64,000 bases of DNA from Aeromicrobium stalagmiti. GTDB taxonomy: Bacteria > Actinomycetota > Actinomycetes > Propionibacteriales > Nocardioidaceae. The stretch spans positions 1,568,406-1,632,405 of the forward strand of contig NZ_JABSTZ010000001.1 of the NCBI RefSeq assembly GCF_013283745.1, written 5' to 3'. The position numbers and the translations under genes were made by a program. Below are positions 57,077-64,000 of this stretch, in pieces; within the stretch, counting starts at the first letter, position 1; the number at the start of each line of letters is the position of its first letter. The notes under the pieces are model-generated. The model was not told the DNA's origin and did not search any database. It worked only from the letters and a program-made list of their open reading frames with translations.

Positions 57077-57712
57077 GTGAGTCAGTCCGCCTCATCGCGG
57101 CGCAAGCCCCTGCTGGTGGCGGGCGCCGTCCTGCTGATCGTGGCAGTCGTCGCCGTGGCCGTCTGGCGCCTCGGTGGCGAGGACGACGTCACCCCGCTGG
57201 CTACGGGCACCGACGAGACCAGCACGGCGACACCGACGCCTGAGGCGACGACCACGCCGACGCCCAAGAAGACCAAGGCCACCACCGAGTGCGAGGGCCC
57301 CGACACCCAGTTCAACGTCGAGGGCATCCGCCAGGAGAGCCTGCTGCCCGACTGCGGCACCCAGCCGGTCACGGCGGCGGAGGAGAAGAAGTCCGGTCTC
57401 GGCCTGGCCTGCGGTGGGACCTACCCGGTCATCCTCTTCAAGACCACCACGAGCGGCGCCAAGACCTCGATCTGCGGCGTCGACAGCTCGGGCGAGAGCT
57501 TCCGGTTCGTGACGCAGGCCTCGGGCGGTGACGTCGTCGACGTCAAGGGGCAGTACGACCCGCAGCTCGACGCGTTCGTGGCCAAGAAGGACGGCGTCTC
57601 CTACGCCGTGCAGGCCTACGACGGCACGCTGCTCGTCACGAAGGACGGTCAGACGACGACCCAGAAGTCGTCCGACTGGATCTCGCTCGACAACGAGTCC
57701 GACTACGACTGA
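57077..57712 (+). CDS. Single-pass membrane or secreted protein of unknown function
   Basis: A 211-residue protein not recognised as a known family. A hydrophobic segment at residues 10-28 (PLLVAGAVLLIVAVVAVAVW) is followed by a Thr/Pro-rich linker (TPTPEATTTPTPKKTK) and a globular extracellular part with four cysteines (TTECEG, LPDCGT, LACGGT, SICGVD), which could form two disulfides. Acidic end. TAGGGT and GGAAGG lie upstream of the GTG, so it probably has its own promoter and a normal ribosome site. Confidence 0.75.
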   Translation: MSQSASSRRKPLLVAGAVLLIVAVVAVAVWRLGGEDDVTPLATGTDETSTATPTPEATTTPTPKKTKATTECEGPDTQFNVEGIRQESLLPDCGTQPVTAAEEKKSGLGLACGGTYPVILFKTTTSGAKTSICGVDSSGESFRFVTQASGGDVVDVKGQYDPQLDAFVAKKDGVSYAVQAYDGTLLVTKDGQTTTQKSSDWISLDNESDYD

Positions 57713-57780
57713 CCCCAGCGGGGTGTCGGCGGCGCACTGAGGGGTACTCGCGGGGAGTTCCCCCAGCGAAAGGCACTCTC

Positions 57781-58581
57781 GTGGACCTCGGCATCTCCGG
57801 ACGTACGGCACTCGTGACAGGAGGAGACTCCGGCATCGGGTGGCACACCGCGCAGGTGCTGCTCGACGAGGGCGCCACCGTGGTGCTGTCCGACCTCGAC
57901 CAGGACTCGCTCGACGAGGCCGCCGGACGACTCCAGGGCCCGAAGACCCGTATCCACGCGATCGCCGCCGACGTCGACTCGGTCGAGTCGATCATCGACC
58001 TGCGCGACGCGGTGTCGCAGGCCGCGGGCGACATCGACATCCTCGTGCAGTCGGCCGGTGTGACCGGTGCGCAGGGGCTCTTCCACGAGATCGACGACGC
58101 CGGCTGGGTCGACACCCTGACGACCGACCTGCTGGGACCGATCCGCCTCACGCGCGCCTTCCTGCCCGCGCTGCGCAGCGGCGGCTGGGGTCGCATCGTC
58201 TACCTCGCGTCGGAGGACGCCGTGCAGCCGTACGACGACGAGCTGCCCTACTGCGCCGCGAAGGCCGGCATCCTGGCGTTCGCCAAGGGGCTGTCGCGGA
58301 CCTATGCGAGCGAGGGCCTGCTGGTGAACTGTGTCTCGCCGGCATTCATCAGCACGCCGATGACCGACGCGATGATGGAGAAGCGGGCGGGCGAGCTCGG
58401 CACCGACGTCGACACCGCGATCGAGTCGTTCCTCGACGACAAGCGTCCCTACATGGAGCTCGGTCGTCGCGGAGAGCCCGAGGAGGTCGCGGCCGTCATC
58501 GCCTTCCTCTGCTCTGATCGAGCCAGCTTCGTCAACGGCTCCAACTACCGGGTCGACTCCGGCTCCGTGGCGACGATCTAG
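57781..58581 (+). CDS. Short-chain dehydrogenase/reductase (SDR)
   Basis: A 266-residue classical SDR. TGGDSGIGWHTAQVL is the cofactor-binding TGxxxGIG; the acidic residues after strand two (LSDLDQDSL) favour NAD(H). The catalytic Ser/Tyr/Lys lie in LASEDAV and YCAAKAGILAF. The end VNGSNYRVDSGSV is standard. Substrate unknown. GTG start with GAAAGG upstream; a hydrolase gene starts five bases after its stop. Confidence 0.92.
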   Translation: MDLGISGRTALVTGGDSGIGWHTAQVLLDEGATVVLSDLDQDSLDEAAGRLQGPKTRIHAIAADVDSVESIIDLRDAVSQAAGDIDILVQSAGVTGAQGLFHEIDDAGWVDTLTTDLLGPIRLTRAFLPALRSGGWGRIVYLASEDAVQPYDDELPYCAAKAGILAFAKGLSRTYASEGLLVNCVSPAFISTPMTDAMMEKRAGELGTDVDTAIESFLDDKRPYMELGRRGEPEEVAAVIAFLCSDRASFVNGSNYRVDSGSVATI

Positions 58582-58586
58582 CGATC

Positions 58587-59369
58587 GTGTCGCTCCATCA
58601 CGTCGACCACGGAGGCACCGGGCCGGCGCTCGTGCTGCTGCACGCCTTCCCCCTGGACTCGGGAATGTTCGATCGTCTGGTGCCGCTGCTGGTCGAGGAC
58701 GCGCGGGTCGTGACGATCGACCTGCCGGGCCTCGGCGAGAGCCTCGTCCCGGCCGCGGCGCCCTCGATGATCCGCGCGGCGCGCGCCGTCGTGGCGGTGC
58801 TGGATGATCTCGACATCGACCGGGCCGTCGTGCTGGGCATCTCGACCGGTGGCTACCTCGCGCTGGAGCTGGCGGCGCTCGTGCCAGGACGGCTGGCCGC
58901 CCTCGTGCTCGGCAGCACGACCCCGTGGCGCATCGAGCCCGACGAGCCGCTCGACCGCCTCGAGGTGGCGGACGACGTCGAGCGACGCGGGTCGACCGAG
59001 CCCGTGGCGGACAGCGCCGACGAGGGTCTGGGCGCCACCGCGCACCGTGACCAGCCTGAGCTGCGGGACGAGCTGCAGCGCACGATCGACGCCGCCGACC
59101 CGGCCGGCGTCGCCTGGATGGCACGCGCCATCGCCGACCGTGACGACACCACCGAGGCGCTCGCGACGTTCACCGGTCCGGTGGTCCTGCTCTTCGGGGC
59201 GGAGGACACAGCGACCCCTGCGACCCGTGGCGAGGAGATGCTCGCCGTCCGTGGCGAGGGCTCCGCGACGACCCTGGCGGTGCTGCCGCACACGGGCCAC
59301 CTCACGCCGCTCGAGGCGCCGGCCGAGGTCGCCGAGATCGTCCGGGAGCTGCTCGCCCAGCTCCCGTGA
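58587..59369 (+). CDS. Alpha/beta-fold hydrolase
   Basis: A 260-residue hydrolase. LVLLHAFPLDSGMFD holds the oxyanion region, DLPGLGES the following loop, GISTGGYLALELAAL the serine elbow (GxSxG), FGAEDTATP the Asp and LPHTGHLTPLEAP the His. No lid signature identifies the substrate. GTG start five bases after the SDR stop, so SDR and hydrolase are one transcript. Confidence 0.9.
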   Translation: MSLHHVDHGGTGPALVLLHAFPLDSGMFDRLVPLLVEDARVVTIDLPGLGESLVPAAAPSMIRAARAVVAVLDDLDIDRAVVLGISTGGYLALELAALVPGRLAALVLGSTTPWRIEPDEPLDRLEVADDVERRGSTEPVADSADEGLGATAHRDQPELRDELQRTIDAADPAGVAWMARAIADRDDTTEALATFTGPVVLLFGAEDTATPATRGEEMLAVRGEGSATTLAVLPHTGHLTPLEAPAEVAEIVRELLAQLP

Positions 59370-59375
59370 CCGGTC

Positions 59376-60560
59376 TCAGATGAGCCCGTCGAACGAGTCG
59401 GGCCGGCTGTGCGCGGCGAGCACCCGGCGGGCCGGCTCGACCCCGTCGGCGACCTTCCACAGCAGCACGCCGACGACCTCGTCGCCGTCGAGGTAGTAGA
59501 CGACCCGGCCGCCGTCGTCCTTCTCGTCCTCGACGGTCTCCAGGCTCGCGTCGAGCGTCCCCACCGCTTCGTACCAGGCGTCGAACAGGTCGGAGTAGAA
59601 CAGCGGCGTGTGGTCGTACGTCTCGTCCGACCCGGCGAGGATGCGCCCGGCCGCGGCGCCCATCTCGTTGGCGTTGTCGACGTGCTCGACGCGGCGACGT
59701 CCCAGGATCCGGTCGGGGTACTCCGCGACGTCGCCGGCGGCGAGGACGTCGGGGTCGGCGGTGGTGAGGTGCTCGTCGACCACGATGCCGCCGTCGGACG
59801 AGGTCTCGAGACCGGCGCGCCCGGCCAGCGTCCCGGCGGGCTCGATGCCGAGGCCGATGACGGCGAGGTCGGCCTCGACCGTGCTGCCGTCGTCGAGCTG
59901 CAGCGTGACGCCGGTGGGGGAGGACGAGCCGCCCTCGACCTTGGCCCCGCCGTGGACGGTGACTCCCGCGTCGACGAACATCGCCTCGACCTCGGACGCG
60001 ATGCTCGCGGGGAACGTCTTGGCGCCGAGGACGTCGGCCGGGTGGATCAGTGTCACGGTGCACCCCTGCTGCACGAGTGCCGCGGCGATCTCGGTGCCGA
60101 TGTAGCCGCCGCCGACGACAGCAATGCGGGGCTTGTCCGCGACGGCCGCCCGCAGCCGGTGGTAGTGGTCGAGCGTCCGGAAGTAGATGATGCGGTCGCT
60201 GGGGGTGAGCCCGGGCACCTGGCGGGGGTGGCCGCCCGTGGCGAGCAGCAGCCGGCCGTAGCCGAACGAGTCGCCGGTGCTCGTCTTGACGCGGTGGCCC
60301 TCGCGGTCGATCGTGTCGACACGTGCGCCGAGGTGCAGCTCGGCGCCGGTCTCGTCGGTCGTGTTGAGGGCGGCGTCGTCCTCGGTGAAGTCGTCGTCGG
60401 TCCAGAGCTTCTTGGAGAGTGCAGGGCGGGGGAACGGAGCGGTCGACTCCTCGCCGACGATGCCGATCGACCCGTCCGGGTCGCGCTCGCGGATGCCTCG
60501 GGCGGCCGTGTCGGCGACCATCCCGCCTCCGACGATCAGGTAGTCGTAGTCGCGGTCCAT
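59376..60560 (-). CDS. NAD(P)/FAD-dependent oxidoreductase (ferredoxin-reductase-like)
   Basis: A 394-residue pyridine nucleotide-disulfide-type oxidoreductase without a redox disulfide. [23 protein letters not shown] binds [20 protein letters not shown] binds NAD(P)H, and [18 protein letters not shown] is the second FAD motif. It resembles rubredoxin/ferredoxin reductases or AIF-like proteins; a partner ferredoxin is not adjacent. The ATG at 60560 was chosen over GTG at 60566 because AAGGAG is then properly spaced. Divergent from zwf. Confidence 0.9.
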   Translation of the reverse strand: MDRDYDYLIVGGGMVADTAARGIRERDPDGSIGIVGEESTAPFPRPALSKKLWTDDDFTEDDAALNTTDETGAELHLGARVDTIDREGHRVKTSTGDSFGYGRLLLATGGHPRQVPGLTPSDRIIYFRTLDHYHRLRAAVADKPRIAVVGGGYIGTEIAAALVQQGCTVTLIHPADVLGAKTFPASIASEVEAMFVDAGVTVHGGAKVEGGSSSPTGVTLQLDDGSTVEADLAVIGLGIEPAGTLAGRAGLETSSDGGIVVDEHLTTADPDVLAAGDVAEYPDRILGRRRVEHVDNANEMGAAAGRILAGSDETYDHTPLFYSDLFDAWYEAVGTLDASLETVEDEKDDGGRVVYYLDGDEVVGVLLWKVADGVEPARRVLAAHSRPDSFDGLI

Positions 60561-60651
60561 GGGCACTCCTTGGTCGAGAGATCAGATCAGGTGCGGAGTA
60601 CCCGGATGGGACGCCCGCAAGCGCTCCCGTTGCGCGTCACCGACGGGTGCC

Positions 60652-60657
60652 TACGCT
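60652..60657 (+). promoter_or_regulatory. -10 hexamer TACGCT for leaderless zwf
   Basis: TACGCT, seven bases, GTG at 60665. Confidence 0.55.
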
Positions 60658-60664
60658 GGGAAGA

Positions 60665-62080
60665 GTGGCCCCTGACATCGACACCCCGTCCCCGCACGTC
60701 TTCGTCCTGTTCGGGGCGACCGGCGACCTCGCCAAGCGCAAGCTGTTCCCCGGCATCTACCGTCTCGCCGCGGCCTCGCGCCTGCCCGACGACTACGCGA
60801 TCATCGGCTCCGGACGTCACTCCCCGGGCTCGGACGACGAGTTCCGCCAGAAGATCCGCACGTCGCTGGAGGAGTTCGTCGACGACCTCGACGACGACGT
60901 CGCCGACGACGTGCTGGGCCGTCTGACCTTCCAGACCTCGGACGCCGACGACGGCTCCGACCTCGCCGCAGCGGTGAAGGACGCCCTCTCCGACCTCGGC
61001 GAGGACGCGAAGAAGCTCATCTACCTGTCCGTGCCGCCGTCGGCGATGGAGCCCATGATCGGGATGCTCGGTCGTGAGGGCCTGTCGGACGACGCCCGGC
61101 TCGTCATCGAGAAGCCGTTCGGCACCGACCTCGACTCCGCCCGCGAGCTGGACGCGACCCTCAAGGAGGTCGTGTCGGAGGACCAGGTCTTCCGCATCGA
61201 CCACTTCCTGGGCAAGGAGGCCGTGCAGAACATCCTCGCGCTGCGCTTCGCCAACGGGATGATCGAGCCCGCGTGGAACCGTGACCACCTGTGCTCGGTG
61301 CAGATCGACGTGCCGGAGGAGCTGACCGTCGAGGGACGTGGCAGCTTCTACGAGTCGACCGGTTGCTTCCGCGACATGATCTCGACCCACCTGTGCCAGG
61401 TGCTCGGATTCGTGGCGATGGAGCCGCCCGTGCACCTCGACGCCTTGTCGCTGCGCAACGAGAAGGCCAAGGTGTTCGCCGCGATGCGCCCGCTCGACCC
61501 CGAGCGCGTCGTGTTCGGCCAGTACGAGGGCTACCGCGACGAGGACGACGTCGCCGACGACTCCGAGGTCGAGACGTTCGTGGCCCTGGAGGCCTACGTC
61601 GACACCGAGCGCTGGCAGGGCGTGCCGTTCTACCTGCGCACCGGCAAGTCGCTGGGGGCCACCCGGCGGACCATCACGCTCACGTTCCGCACGCCCCCGA
61701 TGGGACGGTTCGGCGACGACCACTACGGCCCCAACGAGCTCGTGCTGGAGCTCACCGACACCCCCACGATCAGCGTCGACCTGCACGCCAAGCGGCCCGG
61801 CCCGACGATGGAGCTCACGTCGTCGACCCTGCACCTCGACCTGGCGCAGGACGATCCGGACGACGCGCCGCTGGAGGCGTACGAGCGCCTGCTGCTCGAC
61901 GTGATGAAGGGCGACCAGACCCTGTTCACCCGGTCCGACGAGGTCGACCGGCTGTGGCAGATCTGCCAGCCGGTGCTCGACGCGCCGCCGGCCACCCAGC
62001 CGTACGCCGCGGGCTCGTGGGGCCCGGACGACGCGCTGGACCTGCCGGGTGAGCGCGGGTGGCGGCTCCCGGATGCCTGA
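60665..62080 (+). CDS. zwf: Glucose-6-phosphate 1-dehydrogenase
   Basis: A 471-residue G6PDH, first step of the oxidative pentose phosphate path and a source of [27 protein letters not shown] is the cofactor motif and [29 protein letters not shown] carries the catalytic His and substrate contacts. An acidic stretch (about 60-105) is unusually Asp-rich. The GTG start is set by a leaderless promoter. The 3' end overlaps the GH15 gene by eight bases. Confidence 0.97.
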   Translation: MAPDIDTPSPHVFVLFGATGDLAKRKLFPGIYRLAAASRLPDDYAIIGSGRHSPGSDDEFRQKIRTSLEEFVDDLDDDVADDVLGRLTFQTSDADDGSDLAAAVKDALSDLGEDAKKLIYLSVPPSAMEPMIGMLGREGLSDDARLVIEKPFGTDLDSARELDATLKEVVSEDQVFRIDHFLGKEAVQNILALRFANGMIEPAWNRDHLCSVQIDVPEELTVEGRGSFYESTGCFRDMISTHLCQVLGFVAMEPPVHLDALSLRNEKAKVFAAMRPLDPERVVFGQYEGYRDEDDVADDSEVETFVALEAYVDTERWQGVPFYLRTGKSLGATRRTITLTFRTPPMGRFGDDHYGPNELVLELTDTPTISVDLHAKRPGPTMELTSSTLHLDLAQDDPDDAPLEAYERLLLDVMKGDQTLFTRSDEVDRLWQICQPVLDAPPATQPYAAGSWGPDDALDLPGERGWRLPDA

Positions 62081-63893
62081 GTCGGTCGACTGGCCGGCGA
62101 TCGAGGACCACGGACTGATCGGCGACCTCCGCACGGCCGCGCTCGTCGGCACGAACGGCACGATCGACTGGTTCTGCGCTCCCCGGTTCGACTCGCCCAG
62201 CATCTTCGGGGCGATCCTCGACCAGCAGGAGGGTGGCTCGTGGCAGATCGCACCGACGTGCGGTGCGACCCGCACCCAGCAGTTCTACTTCCCCGACTCC
62301 GCGATCCTGGCGACCCGGTTCCTCACCGAGGAGGGGGTCGTCGAGGTGCACGACTTCATGCCGGTGCTGCAGGCCGGAGACCCCGACCACCGCCAGCGCC
62401 TCGTGCGCCGGGTCGTGGCCGTGCGCGGATCCACCACGGTCGGCATGCGGCTCGACGCCCGCCCCGACTACGGACGGGCGCGGAGCACCGCCGAGACGGT
62501 CGACCACGGTGTCGTGATCACCGGTGACGGCGTCCGGCTGGGCCTCGGCGCGACGACCGCCCTGGAGATCGACGACGGCGTGGTGACCGCCGAGGTCGAC
62601 CTGGCCGAGGGCGAGGCGACGCTGTTCGTGCTGGAGGTGCTGGACGACGGCGACGAGCTGCCCGACGCCGACCTGGCCGACACCGCAGCACTGTTCGACG
62701 CGACAGCCGCCTTCTGGCGCGGCTGGCTGAAGCAGTCGACCTACACCGGACGCTGGCGCGAGACCGTCAACCGGTCGGCCATCACGCTCAAGCTCCTGAC
62801 GCACGAGCCCACCGGCGCCGTGGTCGCCGCACCCACGACGAGCCTGCCGGAGGTCGTCGGGGGCGACCGCAACTGGGACTACCGCTACGTCTGGATGCGC
62901 GATGCCGCCTTCAGCCTCTATGCGCTGCTGCGCCTGGGGTTCACCGACGAGGCCGACGCGTTCGTCGTGTGGCTGTCGCAGCGCCTCGGCGAGGATGCCG
63001 ACCATGGCCTCGGCCCCCTGCGCGTCATGTATGACATCGACGGCAACGTGCCGCAGGACGAGCAGACGCTCGACCACCTGTCAGGCCACCGCGGCTCGCA
63101 GCCGGTCCGTATCGGCAACGCGGCCGTCGAGCAGCTCCAGCTCGACATCTACGGCGAGCTCATCGACTCGATCTACCTGTTCAACAAGTACGGCGCCGGC
63201 ATCAGCAGCGACGCGTGGGCCGACGTCGCTCGTGTCACCGACTGGGTGTGCGCGAACTGGGACCAGCCCGATGCGGGGATGTGGGAGGTGCGGGGAGGCC
63301 TGCAGGCCCACACGACGTCGCGCCTGATGTGCTGGGTGGCGATCGAGCGCACGATCCGCATGGCTCGCCAGCGCGGACTGCCCGGCGACATCTCGGCGTG
63401 GGCGGCGGTCCGCGACGAGATCTACGAGCGCATCATGACCGAGTCGTGGGACGACGAGATCCAGGCCTTCACCCAGGTCGAGGGCGGTGACGCGCTCGAC
63501 GCGGGCGTGCTGCTCATGCCGATGGTCAAGTTCCTGTCGCCCGCCGATCCGCGGTTCCTCTCGACCCTCGAGGCGATCGAGGACCGGCTCGTGGTCGACA
63601 GCCTGGTGTTCCGCTACGACCCCGAGGTCTCGCCCGACGGGCTCGAGGGGGTCGAGGGAACGTTCTCGCTCTGCTCGTTCTGGTACGTCGAGGCGCTGAC
63701 CCGTGCGGGGCGTCTGGACGATGCGCAGCTGGCGCTGGAGAAGATGTTCACCTATGCCAACCACGTCGGCCTCTATGCCGAGGAGGTCGGTGCGACGGGC
63801 GACCAGCTGGGCAACTTCCCGCAGGCGTTCACGCATCTGGCGCTCATCAGCGCGGCCATCAACCTCGACCGGGCGCTCGACGCAGCGCACTGA
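62073..63893 (+). CDS. Glycoside hydrolase family 15 protein (glucoamylase/trehalase-like)
   Basis: A 606-residue cytosolic GH15 protein. The N-terminal beta domain starts [36 protein letters not shown], typical of bacterial glucoamylase/trehalase-like members. The (alpha/alpha)6 barrel has [27 protein letters not shown] with the general acid region, and [15 protein letters not shown] near the end with the base. Known relatives hydrolyse trehalose or malto-oligosaccharides. ATG at 62073 overlaps the zwf stop; a GTG at 62049 is possible. Coupling with zwf suggests glucose supply to the pentose phosphate path. Confidence 0.93.
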   Translation: MPESVDWPAIEDHGLIGDLRTAALVGTNGTIDWFCAPRFDSPSIFGAILDQQEGGSWQIAPTCGATRTQQFYFPDSAILATRFLTEEGVVEVHDFMPVLQAGDPDHRQRLVRRVVAVRGSTTVGMRLDARPDYGRARSTAETVDHGVVITGDGVRLGLGATTALEIDDGVVTAEVDLAEGEATLFVLEVLDDGDELPDADLADTAALFDATAAFWRGWLKQSTYTGRWRETVNRSAITLKLLTHEPTGAVVAAPTTSLPEVVGGDRNWDYRYVWMRDAAFSLYALLRLGFTDEADAFVVWLSQRLGEDADHGLGPLRVMYDIDGNVPQDEQTLDHLSGHRGSQPVRIGNAAVEQLQLDIYGELIDSIYLFNKYGAGISSDAWADVARVTDWVCANWDQPDAGMWEVRGGLQAHTTSRLMCWVAIERTIRMARQRGLPGDISAWAAVRDEIYERIMTESWDDEIQAFTQVEGGDALDAGVLLMPMVKFLSPADPRFLSTLEAIEDRLVVDSLVFRYDPEVSPDGLEGVEGTFSLCSFWYVEALTRAGRLDDAQLALEKMFTYANHVGLYAEEVGATGDQLGNFPQAFTHLALISAAINLDRALDAAH

Positions 63894-64000
63894 CGCAGGA
63901 ACACGTGTTCACAGGGATACCCACAGGATGTGCGTATCAGTACAAAGCACTACGTAGGTCCGATTCCCCGTGATGCAGGTCACAGGAGGGGGCACTGTGG
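63894..64000 (+). promoter_or_regulatory. Terminal intergenic region with palindrome and likely start of a downstream gene
   Basis: After the GH15 stop there is a perfect 12-bp palindrome GAACACGTGTTC (63899-63910). At the edge, AGGAGGG (63984-63990) precedes GTG at 63997-63999, probably the start of a gene that lies outside the window. Confidence 0.5.

Overview
The window is high-GC, gene-dense DNA from an actinobacterium. Short overlapping genes, many GTG starts, an anti-sigma-K-like pair, a GroEL with a His-rich tail, a GuaB3 paralogue, a ChoD-like oxidoreductase beside guaA and DtxR/IdeR-type iron boxes all point that way. A member of the Nocardioidaceae (for example an Aeromicrobium relative) is my best guess, but that is inference. 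No rRNA, tRNA, CRISPR array, insertion sequence or prophage was recognised; almost everything is chromosomal core with a few accessory secreted proteins.

Layout. 1-6.7 kb: two tandem secreted subtilases (the first cut by the window edge), an RsmC-like methyltransferase, a secreted DUF4394 protein, and an ECF sigma/anti-sigma pair. 6.7-10 kb (minus strand): GH114-like protein, MmcQ/YjbR protein, truA, gltA. 10.2-13.5 kb: rplM-rpsI-glmM and a double-GNAT protein. 13.6-15.9 kb: three paralogous secreted proteins in a row. 16-25.8 kb: coaA divergent from a long cell-envelope and tRNA-modification run, glmS-acpS-nnr-alr-hydrolase-GNAT/TsaE-tsaB-rimI-ridA-DUF5709. 25.8-31.7 kb: acyltransferase, DUF427, DinB, a flavin monooxygenase, tsaD and a GH3 hydrolase. 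31.8-35.1 kb (minus): methyltransferase-pxpA-pxpB-pxpC. 35.2-37.4 kb: CIRCE-controlled groES-groEL. 37.4-40.3 kb: ANTAR protein, CarH-like B12/MerR regulator, RNB ribonuclease. 40.3-42.6 kb: siderophore-binding lipoprotein, SIP-like reductase, TetR. 42.7-57 kb: purine locus guaB ... guaB3 ... guaA interrupted by an HNH/DUF222 gene, a NYN RNase-like gene, efeO-efeB iron uptake, an aldehyde dehydrogenase and a ChoD-like GMC oxidoreductase. 57-64 kb: membrane protein, SDR, hydrolase, FAD reductase, zwf, GH15.

How the genes work together. glmM (fructose side: glmS) and nnr/alr feed cell-wall precursor and cofactor repair; TsaE, TsaB and TsaD, with RimI, account for three components of t6A37 tRNA modification; PxpABC degrades 5-oxoproline; guaB/guaA make GMP; EfeO/EfeB and the FepB-like/SIP pair sit behind DtxR-like boxes and serve iron uptake.

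A striking general feature is that many genes start 6-7 bases after a YANNNT -10 hexamer with no Shine-Dalgarno, the signature of leaderless mRNAs. Non-coding oddities include a six-unit array of 22-bp repeats in opposed orientation (23742-23864), a perfect 18-bp palindrome after the ChoD-like gene, two 5-codon micro-ORFs created by a 14-bp duplication ahead of ridA, and a hairpin between groES and groEL. The best candidate for new biology is the CarH-like regulator, which keeps the W-x9-EH and DxHxxG signatures but has Glu where the light-state His ligand would lie.
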